From positions 310,001 to 374,000 of the forward strand of contig NZ_QGGX01000002.1 of the NCBI RefSeq assembly GCF_003148805.1: a stretch of 64,000 bases of DNA, read 5' to 3'. The translations under genes were made by a program, and so were the position numbers. Position 1 is the stretch's first letter. Each line of letters opens with the position of its first letter. Below are positions 17,617 to 26,328 of this stretch, piece after piece. The stretch is from Aminobacter sp. AP02 (GTDB lineage Bacteria > Pseudomonadota > Alphaproteobacteria > Rhizobiales > Rhizobiaceae). The notes under the pieces were generated by a model that did not search any database, was not told where the DNA came from, and saw only the letters and a program-made list of their open reading frames with translations.

Positions 17617-18903
17617 ATGCTGAAGGCGCATGAGAAGTCCCATGAGGATACGGCGCAGTTGATGGCCGAGATCGGCCGCAAGGCTCGTGCCGCCGCCCGC
17701 CCACTCGCCATCGCATCTGCCGAACGCAAGCATGCCGCCCTGATCGGCATGGCCGAAGCTATCTTGCGCCGAGAGCATGAAATCCTCGACGCCAACGCCA
17801 TTGACGTTTCCAACGGCGAGGAAGCGGGCCTGAGCGGCTCCTTCATGGACCGGCTCAAGCTTACGCCAGCACGCATCCGCGACATGGCCGAGGGTATCCG
17901 CGCGATCGCCGATCTGCGCGACCCGGTTAGCGAGGTCATCGCCGAATGGGATAGGCCCAACGGTCTGCATATCGAACGCGTGCGTACGCCGCTCGGCGTC
18001 GTCGGCGTGATCTACGAGAGCCGGCCCAATGTGACGGCGGACGCGGGTGCCTTGTGCCTCAAGGCCGGTAATCCGGTGATCCTGCGCGGTGGTTCGGACT
18101 CGCTCAATTCGTCGCTGGCGATCCATGCCTGCCTGGTCGAAGGCCTGAAATCCGCCAATCTACCCGAGGACGCGATCCAGCTCGTACCGGTGGCCGATCG
18201 CGCCGCCGTCGGCGAGATGCTGAAGGGCCTGTCGGGCAATCTCGATGTCATCATTCCGCGCGGTGGCCGGAGCCTGGTCGAGCGTGTGCAAAACGATGCG
18301 CGGGTTCCTGTCTTCGCCCATCTCGAAGGCATCTGCCATCTCTACATCGACAAGTCGGCCAAGCTCGACATGGCGGTGACGATTGCCGTGAACGCCAAGA
18401 TGCGCCGCACTGGCATTTGCGGTGCAGCCGAGACGTTGCTGGTTGATCGCGCTGTTGCCTCGACCCATCTGGTGCCGGTGCTCGAAGCCCTGCGCAAGGC
18501 GGGCTGCGAAATCCATGCCGACGAAGACGTGCTCGTGGCGTTCGCAGACGCCAAGCCGGCTACCCACGCCGACTGGGTGACCGAATATCTCGACGCCATC
18601 ATTTCGGTGAAGCTGGTCGAAGGCGTTGCCGGTGCCATCGAGCATATCGAGACGTTTTCCTCGCACCACACCGAAGCGATCGTCGCCGAGGACGCCAAGG
18701 CCGTCGAGCGCTTCTTCAACGAGATCGACTCGGCGATCCTGCTGCACAACGCCTCTACGCAATTCGCCGATGGCGGCGAGTTCGGCATGGGCGCCGAGAT
18801 CGGCATCGCCACGGGTAAGATGCATGCGCGGGGACCTGTCGGCGTCGAGCAACTGACTTCTTTCAAATACCGCGTGCGCGGGTCCGGGCAGTTGCGCAGC
18901 TAG
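17617..18903 (+). CDS. proA: Gamma-glutamyl phosphate reductase
   Basis: Second step of proline synthesis: NADPH-dependent reduction of glutamyl phosphate to the semialdehyde. The 428 residues show the aldehyde-dehydrogenase fold. The catalytic Cys lies in [13 protein letters not shown], nucleotide-site residues in [17 protein letters not shown], and [17 protein letters not shown] closes the domain. Normal length. In related genomes nadD follows directly; here a toxin-antitoxin pair is inserted behind it. Confidence 0.97.
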   Translation: MLKAHEKSHEDTAQLMAEIGRKARAAARPLAIASAERKHAALIGMAEAILRREHEILDANAIDVSNGEEAGLSGSFMDRLKLTPARIRDMAEGIRAIADLRDPVSEVIAEWDRPNGLHIERVRTPLGVVGVIYESRPNVTADAGALCLKAGNPVILRGGSDSLNSSLAIHACLVEGLKSANLPEDAIQLVPVADRAAVGEMLKGLSGNLDVIIPRGGRSLVERVQNDARVPVFAHLEGICHLYIDKSAKLDMAVTIAVNAKMRRTGICGAAETLLVDRAVASTHLVPVLEALRKAGCEIHADEDVLVAFADAKPATHADWVTEYLDAIISVKLVEGVAGAIEHIETFSSHHTEAIVAEDAKAVERFFNEIDSAILLHNASTQFADGGEFGMGAEIGIATGKMHARGPVGVEQLTSFKYRVRGSGQLRS

Positions 18904-18919
18904 CTTGCCGCAGCGTTCG

Positions 18920-18951
18920 ATTGTGCTACATTGTGCACATGAGCACACAAT
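18920..18951 (+). promoter_or_regulatory. Probable autoregulatory operator of the toxin-antitoxin pair
   Basis: ATTGTGC occurs twice in direct orientation (18920-18926, 18930-18936), and the inverted element GCACACAAT follows at 18943-18951, overlapping the antitoxin ATG at 18939. Clustered half-sites over the start are typical of ribbon-helix-helix antitoxin autoregulation. Binding is inferred. Confidence 0.5.
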
Positions 18952-19190
18952 CCGAGACTGTGACCGTTCGTCTCGATAGCGAGACGAAATCGAGGCTTGA
19001 AGAATTGGCGCAGCACACGCGCCGTACCAAATCGTTTCTCGCCGCCGAGGCCATTGCCGACTATGTCGAGCGCGAATTGGCGATCATATCTGGCATTCAG
19101 CACGGGCTCGACGATGTGAAAGCCGGGCGGACAGTCCCGCATGAGGTGGCACGAAAGCGGATCATGAATACGCTTGCACGCAAGCAATGA
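18939..19190 (+). CDS. Ribbon-helix-helix antitoxin (ParD/CopG-like)
   Basis: An 83-residue antitoxin. The N-terminus SETVTVRLDSETKSRLEELA is a ribbon-helix-helix DNA-binding motif, with TRRTKSFLAAEAIADYVEREL completing it. The C-terminal third should wrap the toxin. ATG 18939 is chosen because the conserved domain begins there, although the frame is open from 18921. Its last four bases overlap the toxin start (ATGA), the usual coupling that keeps antitoxin in excess. It would repress its own promoter through the half-sites at 18920-18951. Confidence 0.88.
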   Translation: MSTQSETVTVRLDSETKSRLEELAQHTRRTKSFLAAEAIADYVERELAIISGIQHGLDDVKAGRTVPHEVARKRIMNTLARKQ

Positions 19191-19486
19191 TACGCAGCAT
19201 CGAATGGTCGGAGGACGCCCTCGCTGATTTCGAGTCAGCCATCGCCTATGTAAGTCGTAAAAACCTAGCTGCAGCTGCCAGGATTGCCGACCGCGTTCTT
19301 TCGACCATCGACAATCTAGCGGACCTTCCGACCGGCCATCAAGGCCGAATGGCTGGAACCTACGAGAAACTCGCTCAGAAAACGCCTTACATCGTCGCCT
19401 ATTCGATGACGGACCTGACCATTTACATCCTGCGTATCATTCACGGCAGCAGGGATTGGCCGGAAGATCAATGGCCGACGGAATGA
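19187..19486 (+). CDS. RelE/ParE family toxin
   Basis: A 99-residue toxin of the RelE/ParE superfamily. Features are IEWSEDALADFESAIAYV at the start, the helix IADRVLSTIDNLADLP, then GRMAGTYEKLA and the C-terminal strand IYILRIIHGSRDWPE, which is characteristic of ParE-like proteins. The ParE branch targets gyrase and the RelE branch cleaves mRNA; the pairing with a ribbon-helix-helix antitoxin favours ParE. It appears intact. Its 3' end overlaps nadD, so the module is transcriptionally embedded in a housekeeping operon. Confidence 0.88.
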   Translation: MIRSIEWSEDALADFESAIAYVSRKNLAAAARIADRVLSTIDNLADLPTGHQGRMAGTYEKLAQKTPYIVAYSMTDLTIYILRIIHGSRDWPEDQWPTE

Positions 19487-20112
19487 GTTCTTCCAATGTG
19501 TCGACGCCTTACCTCCGCATGCCACATGCGATGAAGGGCATGCAGGTCGGGCTGTTTGGTGGGTCGTTCAACCCGCCGCATGCTGGCCATGGCCTTGTTG
19601 CGGAAATCGCCATGCGCCGCCTGCAGCTCGACCAGTTGTGGTGGATGGTCACTCCGGGCAACCCGCTCAAGAGCACGCGCGAGCTTGCGCCGTTGGCAAA
19701 GCGCATCGAGCTGTCGGAGGCCATAGCCGAAAATCCTCGCATCAAGGTGACCGCCTTTGAGGCAACGCACAACGTGCGCTATACGGCGGATACCCTGGCC
19801 TTGATCAAGGCGCGCAATCCGGGCGTCGATTTCGTCTGGATCATGGGGGCCGACAATCTGCGCGACTTCCACCGATGGCAGCGCTGGCGCCAGATCGTCA
19901 TGACCTTCCCGATCGCGGTCATCGACCGCCCGGGGGCGACGCTGTCGTTCCTGTCGTCGGTGGTCGCCAAGACCTTCGACTATGCGCGCGTCGATGAGGG
20001 CGATGCGCCGCGGCTGGCGCGGATGAAGGCCCCGGCCTGGACCTTCATCCATGGGCCGCGCTCGCTGCTGTCATCGACGGCTTTGCGAAACGGTTCGGCC
20101 AAGCAGGACTAG
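19471..20112 (+). CDS. nadD: Nicotinate-nucleotide adenylyltransferase
   Basis: Adenylates nicotinate mononucleotide in NAD synthesis; 213 residues. It has the nucleotidyltransferase signatures GLFGGSFNPPHAGH, WMVTPGNPLK, MGADNL and the C-terminal SSTALRNG. The start is uncertain: ATG 19471 (GGAAG upstream) and ATG 19483 (overlapping the toxin stop as ATGA) are both in frame, and the conserved part begins about 20 residues later. The overlap with the toxin gene is unusual, since in relatives nadD follows proA. Confidence 0.93.
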   Translation: MADGMSSSNVSTPYLRMPHAMKGMQVGLFGGSFNPPHAGHGLVAEIAMRRLQLDQLWWMVTPGNPLKSTRELAPLAKRIELSEAIAENPRIKVTAFEATHNVRYTADTLALIKARNPGVDFVWIMGADNLRDFHRWQRWRQIVMTFPIAVIDRPGATLSFLSSVVAKTFDYARVDEGDAPRLARMKAPAWTFIHGPRSLLSSTALRNGSAKQD

Positions 20113-20939
20113 CTCTTGATCGGCAGCCAGAGCTCGTAGCCCCCATTGCCGGTCACCGGGTCGAAGCTTTCCGGGTAGAGCTCGAAATGTGGAGCGTCGG
20201 CAGCCTCATGGCCCGAACTCGGAAACCACTTGCTCCACACAGTGTTGGTGATGCGTCTTATCGCTGAAATGTGCTCGGTGGTGGCGAACACGACGTAGCG
20301 CTGTGGCGGGATGCGCAGGCGGCTGAATTCCGATGTCAGGCCGGAGAAGTCGGTGACCTCGACACCGGCGATGTATTCGAAGGTGTCATCGTCGAAATTG
20401 CAGCAGACGCCGTAGCCGACCATGCCTTTCTGGCCGGGCACGCTGCCGAAATGCGGACCGAAGCGCTGCCATAGCGACGGGATAGCCATGCTGGTCTCGC
20501 AGGTGTAGCGCTCGCCAAAGCCGGCGATGAGCAGGGGGCCGCCGTCGACAAAACGCGACGGGACAAGGTTTTCGACAAAGGTTTCGTCCATTTTGAGGTG
20601 CTCCACGCATTCGGGTTGGGGAACAGCACCCTTCGCACGCACCGCCTCGGGCGTGAGCCCGAAGCGGTCGCGAAAGGCCCTGGTGAACGCCTCATGCGAG
20701 CCGTAGCCGGCGTCGAGCGCGACCGCCAGAATGTCGGGCGCGCCTTTGGCCAGCGTGAACGCCGCGTCGGTAAGGCGGCGGGCTCTGATGTAACCCATGA
20801 GCGAATGGCCGGTGGCGGCACCGAAAGCGCGGGACATGTGGAAACGAGAGACACCGCCAATGGCGGCAATCTCGTCCAACCCGATGTCCCTGGAATAGTG
20901 GCTTTCGATGAACCAGATGGCTTTTTGAACGGGGGTCAT
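20109..20939 (-). CDS. AraC-family regulator with GyrI-like effector domain
   Basis: A 276-residue regulator. The N-terminal ~100 residues are an AraC DNA-binding domain with two helix-turn-helices (IGLDEIAAIGGVSRFHMSRAF and ILAVALDAGYGSHEAFTRAF). The rest (about 120-276) is a GyrI/SOUL-like small-molecule-binding domain ending YELWLPIKS. The layout matches MarA/Rob-type regulators that sense drugs or hydrophobic compounds. Start 20939 is supported by AGGAAAG upstream; the open frame extends much further but is shadow sequence. It is divergent from an MFS transporter 210 bp away, its probable target. Its stop overlaps that of nadD. Confidence 0.88.
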   Translation of the reverse strand: MTPVQKAIWFIESHYSRDIGLDEIAAIGGVSRFHMSRAFGAATGHSLMGYIRARRLTDAAFTLAKGAPDILAVALDAGYGSHEAFTRAFRDRFGLTPEAVRAKGAVPQPECVEHLKMDETFVENLVPSRFVDGGPLLIAGFGERYTCETSMAIPSLWQRFGPHFGSVPGQKGMVGYGVCCNFDDDTFEYIAGVEVTDFSGLTSEFSRLRIPPQRYVVFATTEHISAIRRITNTVWSKWFPSSGHEAADAPHFELYPESFDPVTGNGGYELWLPIKS

Positions 20940-21149
20940 TGGTCTTTCCTGCATGAGAACGCCGCTGGTATGCCCCTTGCCGGCGCGTCCCGTTTGATCG
21001 CTGTTGCTGCGACACGCTTTTTGCACGAAATATCGATCGGCATAAACGCGCGCTCGTTCCTTTGATCCAGGCCGGTCAATTGGCCGAGCCAGCCTGCCGA
21101 TGTCGCTTTTGCCACTACGCATCGCAACCAAGGCAGGTGACAGTGGGGC

Positions 21150-22394
21150 ATGAAACAAAAGCACGCGGCAGGCCAGGACGATGAACGGCCCGCACCAGTG
21201 ATTGCGGTTGCCGGGGTCATTCTGGCGATGGCACTGGTGGCGGTCGGCAACGGCCTGATGTTCGGCTATATCCCGGTCAGCCTGGGCGCTGCGGGCTACG
21301 CGCCGACATGGGCCGGCACTATCCTCACCGGCCTTTCCGCCGGCGGCCTTGCCGGCTGCCTGTTTACCGGGGCGCTGGTGCGCCGGGTGGGGCATGCTCG
21401 TGCCTACATGGTGTTCTCAGCCCTGATCGTGCTCTCCAACGTCGCGATAGGGGCAGGAACGTTTCCTGTGGTCTGGATCGCAGCGCGTGTACTCTACGGC
21501 TTTGCCATTTGCGGCCTCTTCATTGTCGCCCAGAGCTGGCTCAACGATGCCGTAGGCAACGAGATACGCGGTCGCGTCATGGCGATTTTCTACGTTTCGT
21601 ATGTCGTGGGCCTCGGTGTCGGCTCATTCCTGCTTGGCTTCATTGACATCGCGACATCCCAGGCGCCGCTTCTGGGCATCGCCTTCAATGCCGTTTCGAT
21701 TCTGCCGGTTGGATTGACGCGCCTGCGCCAGCCCCCGCCGCCGCAGGCGGCCTCGGTGGTATTGGCGCGTGCCTGGCGTATTTCGCCGGTCGGCGTCGCC
21801 GGTATGCTGGCGGTCGGCGGGGTGTCGATGCTGGTCACCGGCTTCGCGCCGATCCATGCCACTGCAAGCGGCTTCAGCCAGCAGCAGGTGGCGACGCTGT
21901 TGTTTGCCATGCCGCTCGGCACCTTGCTGTTCCAGATCCCTTTCGGCTGGGTTTCCGACAGGACCGACCGGCGCTATGTGCTTGTGGCTGCAGGCCTGCT
22001 GGTGGTGGTCGCTGGTATTGCCGCGAGCCGCTTCGACGGCAGCGCGTTGCCGATCATGGTCGCGATCTACGTCGTGTGGAGCGGGGCAAGCGAGTCGATC
22101 TATTCACTGTCGAGCGCGCATGCCTCCGACCGAGCCAGCAAGGACGATCTGGTGGCACTGTCGAGCAGCATGCTGTTTGCCTGGTCGCTGTCGGGTTTCA
22201 TCGTGCCGGGCCTTGGCACAGTGCTGACCGCTCTCTACGGCACCTACGCCTTCATGTATGTGGCGATTGCCATCGGTGCCATTTTCACGGCCTTTGTCCT
22301 GTGGCGGCTGCGAACGACGCGCGCCGTCCCAACGGCTGACACTGGCAGTTTCTCGCCGATGTCGGCGCAATTGCCCCCGCCGGTTGACCCGTAG
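21150..22394 (+). CDS. MFS transporter (YcaD-like)
   Basis: A 414-residue inner-membrane permease with about 12 hydrophobic segments. The motif AQSWLNDAVGNEIRGRVMAI in the middle resembles the AESWLN...RGR signature of YcaD-type major facilitators, and SDRTDRRYV is the loop 8-9 motif. The substrate is unknown. Pairing with a divergent Rob-like AraC regulator suggests efflux of a toxic small molecule (inference). The AraC/MFS pair separates nadD from rsfS, which are usually adjacent. Confidence 0.9.
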   Translation: MKQKHAAGQDDERPAPVIAVAGVILAMALVAVGNGLMFGYIPVSLGAAGYAPTWAGTILTGLSAGGLAGCLFTGALVRRVGHARAYMVFSALIVLSNVAIGAGTFPVVWIAARVLYGFAICGLFIVAQSWLNDAVGNEIRGRVMAIFYVSYVVGLGVGSFLLGFIDIATSQAPLLGIAFNAVSILPVGLTRLRQPPPPQAASVVLARAWRISPVGVAGMLAVGGVSMLVTGFAPIHATASGFSQQQVATLLFAMPLGTLLFQIPFGWVSDRTDRRYVLVAAGLLVVVAGIAASRFDGSALPIMVAIYVVWSGASESIYSLSSAHASDRASKDDLVALSSSMLFAWSLSGFIVPGLGTVLTALYGTYAFMYVAIAIGAIFTAFVLWRLRTTRAVPTADTGSFSPMSAQLPPPVDP

Positions 22395-22537
22395 CAGGTC
22401 AAGAAAGATGGGTGCTAACGGCTTGTTGTCAGGTGTTTGCGCCCCTTTGTCTTGAAACTGTAGCCCAACTCTGCCTATCTAAATGGTGTCGTCCGAGTTC
22501 AGGGCGATTTGGTTGTTCCTGTCGGAAAGGAAAGACA

Positions 22538-22948
22538 CTGAGAACAGCACTTCGGAAGAGGGCGGAAATCCTGCCTTCGCCGGCCGGGATAGGCGAATTC
22601 GACGCCGTTGCCCGCGCCATCAAGACAGTCCTTGCCAGTCTGGAAGACTCCAAGGCCGAAGACATCGTCTCCATCGACATTCAGGGGAAATCGAGCCTGG
22701 GCGACTACATGGTCGTTGCCTCGGGGCGGTCTCACCGCCATGTCGCAGCGGTAGCCGATCACCTCCTCAAGGCGCTGAAGGATGCCGGCCTCGGCACCGC
22801 CCGCGTCGAGGGGTTGTCGGGCGCCGACTGGGTGCTCATCGATTCAGGCGATATCATCGTCCATATCTTCCGGCCCGAAATCCGCGAGTTCTACAACATC
22901 GAAAAGATGTGGCAGGCGCCGGATTTCGAGGAAGAAACGGTTCATTGA
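22538..22948 (+). CDS. rsfS: Ribosomal silencing factor
   Basis: Binds ribosomal protein L14 and blocks subunit joining in starvation. The conserved core is DAVARAIKTVLASLEDSKAE, GDYMVVASGRSHRHVAAVAD and DWVLIDSGDIIVHIFRPEIREFYN, a complete RsfS/Iojap domain. The start is a problem: there is no in-frame ATG near the domain. CTG at 22538, preceded by GGAAAGGAAAG, gives a 136-residue protein beginning (M)RTALRKRAEILPSPAGIG and is my choice. The frame stays open to 22412, but the extra residues are Cys-rich and unlike the family. It is followed by rlmH, as usual. Confidence 0.88.
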   Translation: MRTALRKRAEILPSPAGIGEFDAVARAIKTVLASLEDSKAEDIVSIDIQGKSSLGDYMVVASGRSHRHVAAVADHLLKALKDAGLGTARVEGLSGADWVLIDSGDIIVHIFRPEIREFYNIEKMWQAPDFEEETVH

Positions 22949-22965
22949 ACCGTTAGACGTCAGGG

Positions 22966-23448
22966 ATGAAGGTAGCGATACATGCCGTGGGCCGGATGAA
23001 AGCCGGCCCTGAGAAGGAACTTGCGGACCGCTATCTCGACCGGTTCGCCAAAAGCGGCAGCGCGCTCGGCTTCGACTTTTCCGGTGTCACCGAGATTGCA
23101 GAAAGCCGTGCCCGCGACGTCGATGAGCGGCGGCGCGAGGAGGCCGACAGGCTGCGCGCCCAGATGGGGCCGGGAACGGCGCTCATCCTGCTCGATGAGC
23201 GCGGCAAGAATCTCTCCTCGCAACAATTCGCCGACAAGATCGCCTCGCTGCGCGATGGCGGCCAGCGCGGATTGATGATCGGCATTGGCGGCCCCGATGG
23301 CCATGATGAGGCGCTGCGCAACGAAGCTCAGCTGCTGATTTCGTTCGGTGCCGCGACCTGGCCGCACCAGATGGTGCGCATCATGCTTGGCGAGCAGCTG
23401 TACCGTGCCGCGACCATTTTGTCGGGACATCCCTATCATCGCGCGTGA
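22966..23448 (+). CDS. rlmH: 23S rRNA (pseudouridine1915-N3)-methyltransferase
   Basis: SPOUT methyltransferase that methylates pseudouridine 1915 on assembled 70S ribosomes using AdoMet; 160 residues. The family-specific knotted site is seen in LILLDERGKNLSSQQFA, IGIGGPDGHD and FGAATWPHQMVRIMLGEQLY, ending LSGHPYHR. Normal length and complete. It starts 17 bases after rsfS. Confidence 0.97.
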   Translation: MKVAIHAVGRMKAGPEKELADRYLDRFAKSGSALGFDFSGVTEIAESRARDVDERRREEADRLRAQMGPGTALILLDERGKNLSSQQFADKIASLRDGGQRGLMIGIGGPDGHDEALRNEAQLLISFGAATWPHQMVRIMLGEQLYRAATILSGHPYHRA

Positions 23449-23569
23449 ACGCCCGGAATTCGACAAAATGGCTGGTCAAATGTCCGCTTGCGGTCGTGCC
23501 CGACAGCATGGTTGATGGTTCGTTAACGATGCCGCCACTAAGGTCGCTGACATACAACCGGATCATTGC

Positions 23570-24889
23570 ATGGCGCGGAATTCTCCACTGAAGGCGTGGC
23601 TATCGCCGTGTCGCGGCATTGTCGCGGCAGGGGCGATCGCGCTTGTCTGCGGAGCGGCTTCCTCCCAGGTCGGTCCTCCACTGCCCGACCCCGACCAGAC
23701 GCGTTCGGTCTACGAGAGTGTCGCGCGCGACATCGAGTTGTCGGCCGAACGCCGCGAAAAGCTGGCCGCCGAGATCGCGCAGGTCAAAAAGGACCATGCC
23801 TCGATCACTGCAGCGCTGATCCAGTCGGCCAAGACCGAGCGCAAGCTCGGCCAGGATATCGAGGACATTGCCGGCAAGCTTGAGGGGCTCAAGGAGCAGG
23901 AAGCGGGCATCCGTACCTCGCTCAACATGCGCCGCGGCGTGCTGGCCGAGGTTTTGGGCGCGCTGCAGCGCATGGGCCTCAATCCGCCGCCGGCGATCCT
24001 CGTCAAGCCAGAAGACGCGCTGTCGTCGATCCGCAGCGCGATCCTGCTGGGTGCCGTGGTCCCCGAGCTGCGCTCGGAGACCGACATTCTGATGGCCGAT
24101 CTCAAGGAACTGTCGCGGGTGGTTGCCTCGATCGAGGCCGAGCGTGACCGGCTGACCACGGCGATGACGGCCCAGGCGGGCGAGAAGGCGCGGCTCGATC
24201 TGCTGCTGGAAGCCAAGAGCAGGCTACGCGGCGAATCCGAGAACGCTCTGGCAGAAGAGACAAAAAAATCGGCCGAACTGGCGGCGCGGGCTGACAGTCT
24301 CAAAGAATTGATCGCAGCGCTAGACAAGCAGGCGGCGAAGAAGACCGCCGACGCGGAGGCAGCGCGAGTGGCTGCTGAGGAGGCCGCCAAGGCAGCAAGC
24401 CAACCTCTCGTTCCTGTGGTGCCGGAAGCCAACCAACTCGTTGCTTCCGCACCGTTTTCTCTGCTGCAGGGACAGGTGGCGTTGCCGGTGACCGGGCGCA
24501 TCAAACGCCGCTTTGGCGGCTCCGACGGCATAGGCGGAACCATGCTTGGGGACATGGTTGCGACACAATCGGGCGCCATCGTGACAGCTCCGGCGGATGG
24601 AAGTGTTCTTTATGCGGGGCCTTTCCGCTCCTATGGTCAACTCTTGATCCTCAATGCAGGCGACGGCTATCATGTCGTCTTGGCGGGGATGAGCAGAATC
24701 AGCGTCGCGCCGGGTCAGTCCGTACTAGCAGGCGAGCCGATCGGCGCGATGGGTGAGGCGAGGGTGGCGAGCACCTCAGCTTCGGAAAATGCGAATGCGA
24801 CGCCGGAACTCTATGTCGAGTTCCGCAAGGATGGAAAACCCGTCGATCCGACCCCATGGTGGGCGGACCGCACCTCTGGAAGGACATAA
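23570..24889 (+). CDS. envC: Murein hydrolase activator, EnvC-like
   Basis: Exported 439-residue protein that activates cell-division amidases. It has an N-terminal hydrophobic signal segment (GIVAAGAIALVCGAASSQ), a long coiled coil (about 45-280, with many Glu/Lys/Ala heptads) and a C-terminal LytM/M23 domain. The LytM zinc ligands are degenerate: GDMVATQSGAIV replaces the first His motif and LYVEFRKDG carries Tyr where active enzymes have His. This is the state of E. coli EnvC, an activator rather than a peptidase. Its TAA abuts the ctpA ATG directly. Confidence 0.92.
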   Translation: MARNSPLKAWLSPCRGIVAAGAIALVCGAASSQVGPPLPDPDQTRSVYESVARDIELSAERREKLAAEIAQVKKDHASITAALIQSAKTERKLGQDIEDIAGKLEGLKEQEAGIRTSLNMRRGVLAEVLGALQRMGLNPPPAILVKPEDALSSIRSAILLGAVVPELRSETDILMADLKELSRVVASIEAERDRLTTAMTAQAGEKARLDLLLEAKSRLRGESENALAEETKKSAELAARADSLKELIAALDKQAAKKTADAEAARVAAEEAAKAASQPLVPVVPEANQLVASAPFSLLQGQVALPVTGRIKRRFGGSDGIGGTMLGDMVATQSGAIVTAPADGSVLYAGPFRSYGQLLILNAGDGYHVVLAGMSRISVAPGQSVLAGEPIGAMGEARVASTSASENANATPELYVEFRKDGKPVDPTPWWADRTSGRT

Positions 24890-26218
24890 ATGATGCGTAA
24901 ACTGTCGCTTCTGCTTGCCGGGGCGCTGATGGGGGCCTCAGCGATGAGCCTGGTGTATGGTGCACCCGGTTCGACAGCGAATGCGGCGGGCTCCGAGACC
25001 TACCGCCAGCTTGCCATCTTCGGCGATATCTTCGAACGCGTGCGTGGCCAGTATGTGACCCCGCCGGACGAGAAGTCGCTGATCGAAAACGCCATCAACG
25101 GCATGCTGACCTCGCTCGATCCGCACTCGTCCTATCTCAACGCTGAAGCCGCCAAGGACATGCGCGTCCAGACCAAGGGCGAATTCGGCGGCCTCGGCAT
25201 CGAGGTGACGATGGAAAACGAGCTGGTCAAGGTCATCACTCCGATCGACGATACCCCGGCCTCCAAGGCCGGCGTCCTGGCCGGCGACTACATCTCCAAG
25301 ATCGATGGCGAAGAAGTTCGCGGCCTGACGCTGAACGACGCGGTCGAAAAGATGCGCGGTCTGATCAACACGCCGATCAAGCTGACGATCCTTCGCCAGG
25401 GTGCCGACAAGCCGATCGAGCTTTCGATCATGCGCGACGTCATCAAGGTCAAGGCGGTCAAGTACCGCGTCGACAATGACGTCGGCTACATGAAGATCAC
25501 CTCGTTCACCGAGAAGACCTTCGACGACCTGCAGGACGCGATCAAGCAGATCAAGAAGCAGGTTCCGGACGACAAGCTGAAGGGCTATGTGCTCGACTTG
25601 CGCCTCAACCCGGGTGGCTTGCTCGACCAGGCGGTCAGTGTTTCGGACACCTTCCTCGACCGCGGTGAGATCGTTTCGACGCGCGGCCGTGACCCGAAGG
25701 ACATCACCCGCTTCGACGCCCGTTCGGGCGACGACATCGACGGCAAGCCGCTGGTCGTGCTGATCAATGGTGGCTCGGCAAGTGCGTCCGAAATCGTTGC
25801 TGGCGCGCTGCAGGATCTGCGTCGCGCAACCGTGGTGGGCACGCAGTCCTTCGGTAAGGGATCGGTGCAGACGATCATCCCGCTGGCCGAGAATGGCGCG
25901 CTCAGGCTGACGACGGCGCTCTATTACACGCCGTCGGGCAAGTCGATCCAGGGCAAGGGCATCACGCCTGACATCAAGGTCGACCAGCCGTTGCCGGCCG
26001 ATCTGCAGGGCCGCGACGTCACGCGTGGCGAATCCGAGCTCAAGGGCCACATCAAGGGCGTTGAAGAGAGCGACAAGGGTTCGGGCTCGGCAGCCTATGT
26101 CCCGCCGGAGCCGAAGGACGACCTGCAGCTCAACTACGCGCTCGAACTGCTTCGTGGCCAAAAGACCGATCCGTCTTTCCCGCCCAACCCTGACAAGGCT
26201 GTGATGAACCAGCAGTAA
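24890..26218 (+). CDS. ctpA: Carboxy-terminal processing peptidase, S41 family
   Basis: A 442-residue periplasmic serine protease with a signal peptide (LSLLLAGALMGASAMSLVYG). A PDZ domain (about 90-170, starting GEFGGLGIEVT) is followed by the S41 catalytic core. The nucleophile is in GGSASASEIVAGALQD and the general-base Lys in GTQSFGKGSVQT. It likely trims envelope proteins or peptidoglycan hydrolases; adjacency to an EnvC-like activator supports a cell-wall role. There is no gap from the preceding stop, so translation is coupled. Confidence 0.95.
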   Translation: MMRKLSLLLAGALMGASAMSLVYGAPGSTANAAGSETYRQLAIFGDIFERVRGQYVTPPDEKSLIENAINGMLTSLDPHSSYLNAEAAKDMRVQTKGEFGGLGIEVTMENELVKVITPIDDTPASKAGVLAGDYISKIDGEEVRGLTLNDAVEKMRGLINTPIKLTILRQGADKPIELSIMRDVIKVKAVKYRVDNDVGYMKITSFTEKTFDDLQDAIKQIKKQVPDDKLKGYVLDLRLNPGGLLDQAVSVSDTFLDRGEIVSTRGRDPKDITRFDARSGDDIDGKPLVVLINGGSASASEIVAGALQDLRRATVVGTQSFGKGSVQTIIPLAENGALRLTTALYYTPSGKSIQGKGITPDIKVDQPLPADLQGRDVTRGESELKGHIKGVEESDKGSGSAAYVPPEPKDDLQLNYALELLRGQKTDPSFPPNPDKAVMNQQ

Positions 26219-26328
26219 ATCAGGTCGTCACCGGCCAGCGGGGCTGGTTGCTCGATCGAGGCAATGCCAATCTGCCGGGACCGCAAGGTTCCGGCAGTTT
26301 GATTCGGGGAGTTGGCATAGGGCGCGGC

